Source: an uncultured Lachnospiraceae bacterium
GTDB taxonomy: Bacteria; Bacillota; Clostridia; Lachnospirales; Lachnospiraceae
Reading direction: 5' to 3'
DNA length: 7,261 nt
NCBI GenBank assembly: GCA_947594085.1
Contig: CANQEB010000119.1
Location: 1 to 7,261 of the forward strand
How positions within the stretch are numbered: the first letter of the stretch is position 1; each line of letters opens with the position of its first letter. A program made the position numbers and the translations under genes. The notes under the pieces were generated by a model that made no database searches, had not been told where the DNA came from, and saw only the letters and a list, made by a program, of their open reading frames with translations. Positions 1-5,166 of this stretch are shown here, piece after piece.

Positions 1-59
1 CGCACTCGAAATGCGGTTGTCCTTTACTGGGCACGTGGGTTCGAATCCCACACTCTCCG
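1..59 (+). tRNA. tRNA-Ser(CGA), 3' part
   Basis: The window opens inside a serine tRNA. The anticodon loop CTCGAAA (5-11) gives anticodon CGA at 7-9, which reads UCG. The anticodon stem pairs CGCA (1-4) with TGCG (12-15); the fifth pair would lie just outside the window. A long variable arm, typical of class II tRNAs, forms TGTCC (18-22) with GGGCA (29-33). The T arm is GTGGG/CCCAC (35-39, 47-51) around TTCGAAT. The acceptor strand ACTCTCC (52-58) is followed by discriminator G59, as expected for serine. CCA is not encoded. The D arm and 5' acceptor strand are missing. Confidence 0.93.
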
Positions 60-70
60 TTTTTTCTTTT
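60..70 (+). terminator. T-rich tail after tRNA-Ser
   Basis: A TTTTTTCTTTT run begins directly after the discriminator base. It has no hairpin of its own, so it would rely on the tRNA fold or mark the 3' trailer. It also separates the tRNA from the convergent toxin gene, whose stop is at 79-81. Confidence 0.35.
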
Positions 71-78
71 CTGCTACA

Positions 79-297
79 TTAATCTTCATAGTGTCCGCGA
101 CATGCGATAATCCAGAGATTTCCCGCCGCGTCAACATCATAAACCAGCCGGTTTTCATGGTCTATTCTCCGGCTCCATGCTTTTCGATAGCGTAGCGGTT
201 CCGGTTTCCCGATTCCCTGCGCCACACCATTTCGCTCTATATCCTTCACCAGTTCATTGATCTTCTTCAGAGTGCTGCTGTCCTTTTCCCGCAGCAA
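79..297 (-). pseudogene. yoeB: YoeB-family mRNA interferase, N-terminally truncated
   Basis: YoeB toxins are ribosome-dependent endoribonucleases that cut mRNA at the A site and are neutralised by YefM. The readable product (72 residues from a TTG codon at 297) carries the family core: KKINELVKDIERNG, GIGKPEPL, WSRRIDHENRLVY and the C-terminal ACRGHYED. The catalytic-type residues are present: Glu of KPEPL, Arg of NRLVY, and the terminal His-Tyr. Family members are about 84-88 residues and begin with a strand and helix of the type xWSxxAWxDYLYWQ. Here that part is absent: the same frame runs back only to a TGA at 319-321. No ATG and no Shine-Dalgarno precede the TTG. It overlaps the antitoxin end by 44 bases. 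I read it as a 5'-deleted, probably inactive toxin; a low-level product from TTG cannot be excluded. Confidence 0.72.
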
Positions 298-499
298 GCT
301 GCGCCATACTCCGATCGATCATGGCCAGATATTCCGCATTCCTCGCCATCTTCACAATCTGGTTATATTTTTCCAAGCTCATCAAGACAACATTCTTTTC
401 ATCTTTACGCGTTACGATTACTGTTTCGTCATTATCTGTCGCTTGATCGCAATAATCTTTCAGATTGTTCCTCATAGTAGAATAATTCACTGCCAGCAT
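254..499 (-). CDS. yefM: YefM/Phd-family antitoxin
   Basis: This is the antitoxin partner of YoeB. It binds DNA through its N-terminal domain to repress the operon and normally wraps the toxin with its C-terminal tail. The chosen start is the ATG at 497-499 (MLAVNYSTMRNNLKDY), 81 residues, preceded by AAGGGGG at good spacing. The frame is open further upstream, but the extension covers the promoter and lacks family similarity. Residues 1-55 carry the YefM/Phd pattern: NYSTMRNNLKDYCDQATDN, then ETVIVTRKDEKNVVLMSLEKYN. The end, AGKGQQHSEEDQ, is odd. Family tails usually continue as an acidic and hydrophobic toxin-binding segment, whereas here the last codons are toxin-gene sequence read in another frame. 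DNA binding should be intact; neutralisation is doubtful. Function is confident, tail integrity is not. Confidence 0.88.
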   Translation of the reverse strand: MLAVNYSTMRNNLKDYCDQATDNDETVIVTRKDEKNVVLMSLEKYNQIVKMARNAEYLAMIDRSMAQLAAGKGQQHSEEDQ

Positions 500-529
500 A
501 AAATCATCCCCCTTGTTCTCTGTATTTAT

Positions 530-557
530 ATTGTACCATATTTTGTACAAAAAACAA
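530..557 (-). promoter_or_regulatory. yefM promoter with TGTACA operator
   Basis: On the minus strand a -35 TTGTTT (552-557) and a -10 TACAAT (530-535) are separated by 16 bases. Inside the promoter lie a perfect 12-bp palindrome TTTTGTACAAAA (541-552) and a shorter imperfect copy TTGTACCA (531-538). Their TGTAC cores are 12 bp apart centre to centre. E. coli YefM-YoeB is known to autorepress through paired long and short palindromes with TGTACA cores at this spacing. That this antitoxin binds here is inferred from the match. Confidence 0.72.
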
Positions 558-608
558 GTATTTTTGCGTGAATTTTAGCTTTACTATTATTGCAAAACCT
601 GAGTTCTT

Positions 609-1601
609 TTATTTCACCCGGAAACGGCTCTCCCCGCCTTCCGCCTCCGTCACGATGCTCTCGATCGAGTGCTGCACCATGTCGCTGACCGCGTTCTCCG
701 TGTAGAACGCCATGTGCGGGAGCATCAGCACGTTCGGCATATCCTTGAGGATCGACATCTCGCGGTGCCCGATCAGCTTATATTTGTAATCCCCGTAAAA
801 GATCCCGAGCTCGTTCTCGATGACGTCCAGCGCCGCCGCGCTGACCTTGCCCTGCTCGAGCGCATCGATCAGGACAGGCGTGTCGATCACGCTGCCGCGC
901 GAAGTGTTCACGAGCACGACGCCGTCCTTCATCTTCGCGAGCGTCTCCTTGCAGACGATGTGGTGCGTGCCGTCCGCCGCGGGCACATGGAACGTGATGA
1001 CGTCGCTTTCCGCAAACAGCGTATCGCGATCCACGTAAGTCGCGTACTGCTTCACGCTGTCCTTCTCGTACAGATCGTTCGCCAGAATCCGGCAGCCGAA
1101 ACCGCTGAGATTGCGGATCACATGCTCCCCCATCCGCCCGGTGCCGATGACGCCGACCGTCAGATCTCCGAGCTGCCGCCCGATGCTATCCTTCAGCGAA
1201 TAGTCCATGCCGTCCGCGCGCTTCATAATCATCTTCATCTTGCGCAGCGCCATGAGGATCAACATCACCGTATAGTCCGCCACGCTCCCGGTCGAGTACG
1301 CGACGTTGCTCACCGTGATCCCATGACGCTTCGCCGCCTCGACGTCCACATGGTCGTATCCGATCGTCCGGGTCGAAATGTGCTTCACACCCATCTCCTT
1401 CCAGACCTTGATGATGTCCTCGGTGATCGCCGTCGTGAGCACGCTCACCCCCACGCAATCCTTCGCCAGACGCGCATTTTCCGTATCCGGCGCTTCACGG
1501 CAGATAACAATCTCCGTGTCGTATTCCTTTCCGAACTTCTCAAAATATACCGCCTCGTCAAAATCCCGGTAGCTGTACACTACGATCTTTCGTGCCGCCA
1601 T
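609..1601 (-). CDS. D-2-hydroxyacid dehydrogenase, VanH-like D-lactate dehydrogenase
   Basis: The 330-residue product is an NAD-dependent D-2-hydroxyacid dehydrogenase, most likely reducing pyruvate to D-lactate in the cytoplasm. The Rossmann motif GVIGTGRMG is at 150-158. The catalytic triad fits the family: Arg235 (NTSRGS), Glu264 (DVIENELG) and His296 (LPHMAFYTE), the same numbering known for Lactobacillus D-LDH. The stretch STRTIGYDHVDVEAAKRHG, followed by NVAYSTGSVADYTVMLI, recalls VanH-type enzymes more than LdhA, but no D-Ala-D-Lac ligase is nearby, so housekeeping fermentation is as likely as a cell-wall role. The ATG at 1601 has GAGGGA about 11 bases upstream. It lies downstream of the Big2 gene after an 81-base gap with no clear terminator. 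Codons are GC-rich at third positions, unlike the Big2 gene. Exact substrate is uncertain (other 2-ketoacids are possible). Confidence 0.9.
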   Translation of the reverse strand: MAARKIVVYSYRDFDEAVYFEKFGKEYDTEIVICREAPDTENARLAKDCVGVSVLTTAITEDIIKVWKEMGVKHISTRTIGYDHVDVEAAKRHGITVSNVAYSTGSVADYTVMLILMALRKMKMIMKRADGMDYSLKDSIGRQLGDLTVGVIGTGRMGEHVIRNLSGFGCRILANDLYEKDSVKQYATYVDRDTLFAESDVITFHVPAADGTHHIVCKETLAKMKDGVVLVNTSRGSVIDTPVLIDALEQGKVSAAALDVIENELGIFYGDYKYKLIGHREMSILKDMPNVLMLPHMAFYTENAVSDMVQHSIESIVTEAEGGESRFRVK

Positions 1602-1682
1602 ATCTATGTATTTCCCTCATTTCTATAAATTTGAATATAATCCGTAAAATTATGTATTTTATTCACAAAACATTCTCAGATA

Positions 1683-2729
1683 TCATTCCCACACGGAATA
1701 CAAATATATTTTCCCTTTTAAAATAGTCACTATATCTGTCAACTCGTTAAGCGCCAACGGATCTCCCCATGTAACGACGCCATAAACCCCTTCATTCAAA
1801 AAATTGCCATTACCCTGTGTTATAAGATATCCGGGCGGGTTATCCACACCGTTGACCTCCACTGTTCCGGAATCCGGATCCAAAACGTGATAAACATCAT
1901 CCATCAAAGGTGATATAATGACAAACCAGTGCTCGGCACCGCTGGGCAGCACTGCGTGAATCATATCTCCGGGTAACAATGTTTCAAACTGCTCACCCCG
2001 AATAGATTTGGGCTTTATTTTGCTTATATCTATAAAGTCTCCGAATAGATAATTGCCAATTGCATACGCGTATTCTCCGCAATTTGGCCAATAAAATCCC
2101 GGCGGATATATGTCCATAAGCTCAGTAAGCCGTTCGTATACAAGATCCGGAGTAAGCTTTGAAATTGGCTGCTTTTTCATTTCTACAGTCACATTACAGC
2201 TGGCCTTTACTTTTGGATTATTTTTTGCATATACAGTGATCGTGGCTGTACCGCTCGTAATTGCAGTTACCTTACCGTTTGCGTTGACAATCGCGACATT
2301 CTGATCGCTCGACTGCCATATCAGCTTCGCTCCGGAAGGATTGATTTTGGCCTTCAGCTTTACAGTCGCGTCCCGCTTCTTCAATACCACGCTCGTCTTG
2401 TCCAATTGAATCTTACTGGTTTTTGCTTTTACCGTGATACTGCAACGGTATACTTTGCCTGCAGCTTTGGCCGTGACCGTAGCTCTGCCTACTTTCTTCG
2501 CCGTCACCTTGCCCTTGCTGCTTACTTTGGCAACTTTTTCATTGCTGGAAGACCATTTGACCTTTTTGCTGTTATTCTTAAGCTGCAGCGTCGCGGATTC
2601 GCCCACTGTAAGAGTGAGCTTCGTCTTATTAAGTTTGGTCTTCGCTGATTTCGCGTTTGCTGATACAGGAAATAGAACAACTATCAATAGAAACAGCAAA
2701 AAAGGCAAATATTTCTTAGTATGTTTCAT
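1683..2729 (-). CDS. Secreted Big2 Ig-like protein with C-terminal cysteine-hydrolase-like domain
   Basis: A 348-residue exported protein. Residues 1-26 form a signal peptide: KHTKK, a hydrophobic core LPFLLFLLIVVLF, and probable cleavage after SANA. Two Big2-type Ig-like repeats follow (about 30-101 and 105-183), each with the WSSSNEKVAKV / WQSSDQNVAIV and GKVTAxxxGxATxTxxAK signatures. Residues about 195-348 form a different domain. WPNCGEYAYAIGNYLFG (Cys217), LLPGDMIHAV and AEHWFVIIS (His267) have the order and spacing of the Cys and His in CHAP/NlpC-P60-like hydrolases, with Asp284 or Asp286 as a possible third residue. This suggests a cell-wall or peptide hydrolase outside the cell, but the domain assignment is tentative. 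There is no LPXTG anchor. AGAGGG precedes the ATG by about 9 bases, and it has its own promoter. Codon use is AT-richer than both flanking dehydrogenases, hinting at separate origin. Confidence 0.85.
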   Translation of the reverse strand: MKHTKKYLPFLLFLLIVVLFPVSANAKSAKTKLNKTKLTLTVGESATLQLKNNSKKVKWSSSNEKVAKVSSKGKVTAKKVGRATVTAKAAGKVYRCSITVKAKTSKIQLDKTSVVLKKRDATVKLKAKINPSGAKLIWQSSDQNVAIVNANGKVTAITSGTATITVYAKNNPKVKASCNVTVEMKKQPISKLTPDLVYERLTELMDIYPPGFYWPNCGEYAYAIGNYLFGDFIDISKIKPKSIRGEQFETLLPGDMIHAVLPSGAEHWFVIISPLMDDVYHVLDPDSGTVEVNGVDNPPGYLITQGNGNFLNEGVYGVVTWGDPLALNELTDIVTILKGKIYLYSVWE

Positions 2730-2777
2730 ATAAACACCCTCTCTTTATCATAGCGATATGGATTTCCTTTAAAGCAG

Positions 2778-2806
2778 ATTATAATACAGAGTTTTATCCT
2801 ATACAA
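2778..2806 (-). promoter_or_regulatory. Promoter of the Big2 protein gene
   Basis: Minus-strand -35 TTGTAT (2801-2806), a 17-base spacer and a perfect -10 TATAAT (2778-2783). Transcription would start near 2771, about 40 bases before the ATG at 2729. It sits immediately after the ldhA stop (2835-2837), so the Big2 gene can be transcribed independently of ldhA. No terminator is visible between the two. Confidence 0.75.
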
Positions 2807-2834
2807 CCCCATAATTGCTTCATCTCAAGCACAA

Positions 2835-3842
2835 TTAGCTCTGTGGCACTACATTCTCCAGCGGCAGTCCCTGCTCCCACGCCCGCGCGTTCGCGAGTGT
2901 CGTCTCCGCGATCGCCTGCAGCGCCTCGCGTGTAAAAAATCCCTGATGCGACGTGATCACGACGTTCGGGAATGCCAGCAGCCGCGGCACCGTCTCGTTC
3001 GAGATAATATCGTCCGACAGATCCTCATAGACCATCCCGGTCTCCTGCTCGTACACATCGAGTCCGACGCCCGCGAACTTCTTGGCGCGAAGCGCCTCCA
3101 AAAGCGCCTCCGTGTCGATCAGCCCGCCGCGCGATGTGTTGACGAGCACCGTCGTGTCCTTCATCAGCGCGATCGTCTCCCGGTTGATCATGTGATAGGT
3201 CTCGTGAAACAGCGGGCAATGCAGCGACACAAGGTCGGACCTGCGCAGCAGCTCCTCCAGCTCGACATAGCTGACGATTCCCTCCAGCGCCGGATCCTGA
3301 TATTTGTCATACGCAAGGATCTCCATGCCGAAGCCCCGGCAAATGTTTACCATCGCTTTTCCGATCTTGCCGGTGCCGACGATCCCCGCCGTCCCCTGAT
3401 AAAAATTCCGCCCCAGAAGTCCGGTCAGAGAAAAATCATTGATCCGTACCTTCGTGTACGCGCGGTGCAGATGCCGGACGGCCATCAGCGCCAGTCCCAT
3501 CGCGTGCTCCGCGACCGCCTGAGGGCTGTAGCCCGGCACACGCATGACTGTAATCCGGCATTCCTTCGCCGCCTCCAGATCGACGTTGTTGTAGCCGGCG
3601 CAGCGCAGCAGCACCAGCCGCACCTCCAGCTCCCTCAGCTTCTCCAGCACCGGACGGCTCAAGTCCGAATTCACAAACGCGCACACCGCATCGTAACCCG
3701 ACGCCAGCACCGACGTCTCCGGCTTCAAATTTGCCTCAAAGAAATCAATATCACACGTAAAAGAATCCGGCCCGTCCCCTTTTGATAAAGGTTCAAACCA
3801 GATCCTGTCGTAATCCTTCGTTCCGAAAAATGCAATCCGCAT
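2835..3842 (-). CDS. ldhA: Fermentative D-lactate dehydrogenase, LdhA type
   Basis: An NAD-dependent enzyme reducing pyruvate to D-lactate, regenerating NAD+ in fermentation. The chosen start is the ATG at 3842 (MRIAFFGTKDYD, 335 residues), with GGAAGGGAG eight bases upstream; a TTG at 3866 is in frame, but that extension contains the ribosome binding site. Similarity to E. coli LdhA runs along the whole length: AVCAFVNSDLSRPVLEKL, LRCAGYNNVDLEAAK, VPGYSPQAVAEHA, HRAYTKVRINDFSLTGL, TAGIVGTGKIG, VSLHCPL, VNTSRGGLIDT, GLDVYEQE and SHQGFFTREAL. Key residues are the nucleotide-binding glycines at 156, 158 and 161, plus Arg238, Glu267 and His299. It shares family but not subgroup with the 609-1601 enzyme. 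About 220 bases of upstream region hold repeated CCGGTAA elements that may control it. Confidence in family and activity is high. Confidence 0.94.
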   Translation of the reverse strand: MRIAFFGTKDYDRIWFEPLSKGDGPDSFTCDIDFFEANLKPETSVLASGYDAVCAFVNSDLSRPVLEKLRELEVRLVLLRCAGYNNVDLEAAKECRITVMRVPGYSPQAVAEHAMGLALMAVRHLHRAYTKVRINDFSLTGLLGRNFYQGTAGIVGTGKIGKAMVNICRGFGMEILAYDKYQDPALEGIVSYVELEELLRRSDLVSLHCPLFHETYHMINRETIALMKDTTVLVNTSRGGLIDTEALLEALRAKKFAGVGLDVYEQETGMVYEDLSDDIISNETVPRLLAFPNVVITSHQGFFTREALQAIAETTLANARAWEQGLPLENVVPQS

Positions 3843-3866
3843 ACCGCACACTCCCTTCCGATTCAA

Positions 3867-4065
3867 TTTACATCAAAGTTTTCCGGTAATAACACCTTCC
3901 AATAAAATTCCCGATTAAAATTTGTCGCTTTTTCTCCGGTAAATTGCAGAACTCCCTTTCATTAAGTATTTCCCGCTTTTCCGTCCATTATTACCTGAGC
4001 ATCGGGTAAACAAACTGGGCGCGTTCACTTCAACTTTCTATCTCCCCAACAAGATCTTTTTTCGC
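3867..4065. other. ldhA upstream intergenic region
   Basis: No protein gene is supported here. Besides the candidate promoter, the plus strand holds CCGGTAA at 3883-3889 and 3936-3942, CGGGTAA at 4003-4009, and an inverted repeat TTACC (3991-3995) / GGTAA (4005-4009) with a 9-base centre. Minus-strand ATG codons in this stretch give only peptides of 15 residues or fewer. The left edge abuts the terminator of the GTPase pair. Confidence 0.5.
3914..3943 (-). promoter_or_regulatory. Candidate ldhA promoter
   Basis: Minus-strand TTTACC (3938-3943) and TTTAAT (3914-3919) with an 18-base spacer would start a leader of roughly 65 bases before the ATG. The match is only moderate. The -35 overlaps one of the CCGGTAA repeats (3936-3942), which would suit repression or activation at this site. 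Other weak hexamers exist in the same AT-rich region. Confidence 0.35.
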
Positions 4066-4104
4066 ATAAAAAACGCTCCGGCGATTCGTCCTCGTCAGAG
4101 CGTT
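4066..4104 (-). terminator. Rho-independent terminator of the GTPase pair
   Basis: Read on the minus strand, AACGCTC (RNA from 4104 to 4098) pairs with GAGCGTT (4078 to 4072) around a 19-base loop, followed by a T run ending near 4068. It lies 33 bases past the stop of the 4137-5081 gene. The loop is long, but the seven-base GC-containing stem and immediate T tract are convincing. Confidence 0.75.
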
Positions 4105-4136
4105 CCTTGTCGTTATTCGTTTTTGATTTCTTACCG

Positions 4137-5081
4137 TTAGTTGAAATACACCAGATCCTCCTCGGGCGGTCCGGTCAACTCATAATTCTCGGCGTAGAGC
4201 ACCGGCCCCTCCTCGCCGTACTCCTTCGAATATTCGTAACGAACCTTCGCCGTCAGGTAGATCCACTGTCTGGATTTGAGCTGATCCGTGAACGCGGCCT
4301 TGCAGACGCAGCCCACGAAGCGGATATCGTCGGCGCAGCAGGTCATCGCGTTGCGCCCGGGCACAAACGTACCATCCGGAAAATGCCGCGACTTCATCAC
4401 CTTAGCCCGGAAACGCACCTTCTTATTCTCGTAACGATCCTTCGACTCAAATACGTCCAGATACCACAGACCGTAATCAATGTCCTCAATCTGGATCACA
4501 GGGGCATTCAAATCGTACGGCGGCTGATCCATGCCCGGATCGATCGGGTTGCCCTCGCCGTCCTCAAAGTAGACCATCGCCCGCGGATTCAGTCCGCGCA
4601 CCGTGCGGCGGAACGAATGCAGGTCCATGTCCTCCGTGCAACGGTTGAACAGCGCCATCTCCGTATTCAAAAACAGATTGCTCAGGATGCTGCGCATGTT
4701 TGTCAGGTACGTCGGAAACGTGCTGCCGTCTATGATCGTAATCACCTGCGCAATGTCCATGCTAAACGGCATTTCTGGCCCAAAAAGCCACTTCGGATCC
4801 CACATTCCGTTCATCTCGATAAAGATGCGCTTCGGCCGGTAATGCTTCTCGCAGGTCTTCAGAAATTCCGCGTTGAACTCTGACTCTTCTTCCACGGAAA
4901 TCATGGAAATATTCATCTTCGCCAACGCCTTTTCGTCGTACTCCTCCTCGCCCTCCTCGCAGAGGATCAGAAGCCCGCGCCTACCATCGTCAAAATCGCC
5001 CCCGGCAAGCACATCGCGCAGAAATGACGTCTTGCCGCTCTCCAAAAAACCGGTAATCAGATAAATTGGGATTCGCTCCAT
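4137..5081 (-). CDS. CobW/COG0523-type P-loop GTPase with YcgQ-like C-terminal domain
   Basis: A 314-residue cytoplasmic protein. Residues 1-170 are a G3E-type P-loop domain: Walker A TGFLESGKTSF (10-20), a Walker-B-like RIFIEMNG (85-92) and VITIIDGSTF (113-122). Unlike standard COG0523 metallochaperones it has no CxCC; the region instead reads LCEEGEEEYDE (40-50). The guanine motif is replaced by FNRC (145-148). The C-terminal part (about 190-314) contains FVPGRNAMTCCADDIRFVG (Cys248-Cys249) and KSRQWIYLTAKV, resembling from memory the C-terminal domain of the YcgQ/TIGR03943 family, itself often encoded near COG0523 proteins. It lies 85 bases downstream of the His-rich GTPase, so it probably works with it in metal handling. 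The start is ATG at 5081 with a weak GAGTGAG site. GTPase activity and metal are inferred. Confidence 0.82.
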   Translation of the reverse strand: MERIPIYLITGFLESGKTSFLRDVLAGGDFDDGRRGLLILCEEGEEEYDEKALAKMNISMISVEEESEFNAEFLKTCEKHYRPKRIFIEMNGMWDPKWLFGPEMPFSMDIAQVITIIDGSTFPTYLTNMRSILSNLFLNTEMALFNRCTEDMDLHSFRRTVRGLNPRAMVYFEDGEGNPIDPGMDQPPYDLNAPVIQIEDIDYGLWYLDVFESKDRYENKKVRFRAKVMKSRHFPDGTFVPGRNAMTCCADDIRFVGCVCKAAFTDQLKSRQWIYLTAKVRYEYSKEYGEEGPVLYAENYELTGPPEEDLVYFN

Positions 5082-5143
5082 GTCTACTCACTCTTTTCTA
5101 CAATAGAATCTGTTTCGTTTACAACGAGCCGCGCTTAACCTCG

Positions 5144-5164
5144 AAAAAGCTTCGCTTTTGCGAA
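5144..5164 (-). terminator. Weak hairpin between the two GTPase genes
   Basis: Just after the stop at 5167 the minus strand reads TTCGC-AAAA-GCGAA followed by GCTTTTTC. The stem is only five pairs, so it is more likely a leaky attenuator or processing point than a strong terminator; it could lower expression of the downstream gene. Confidence 0.4.
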
Positions 5165-5166
5165 CC

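Noticed and set aside
669..1628. Long open frame on the plus strand across the VanH-like gene
   Set aside because: Arg/His-rich antisense shadow of a GC-rich gene; no family motif or ribosome binding site, and the minus-strand gene explains the region.
1630..1680. Possible Rex half-site TTGTGAATAAA upstream of the VanH-like gene
   Set aside because: No matching second half-site to complete the palindrome.
2946..3785. Plus-strand 279-codon frame over ldhA
   Set aside because: Composition typical of an antisense shadow; the ldhA frame is fully conserved.
3905..3975. Short peptide frame MKGSSAIYRRKSDKF upstream of ldhA
   Set aside because: Fifteen residues, poor ribosome binding site and no attenuator-like structure next to it.
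5095..5124. TTGTAA / TAGAAA hexamers before the second GTPase
   Set aside because: Transcription would begin only a few bases before the ATG and remove the ribosome binding site.
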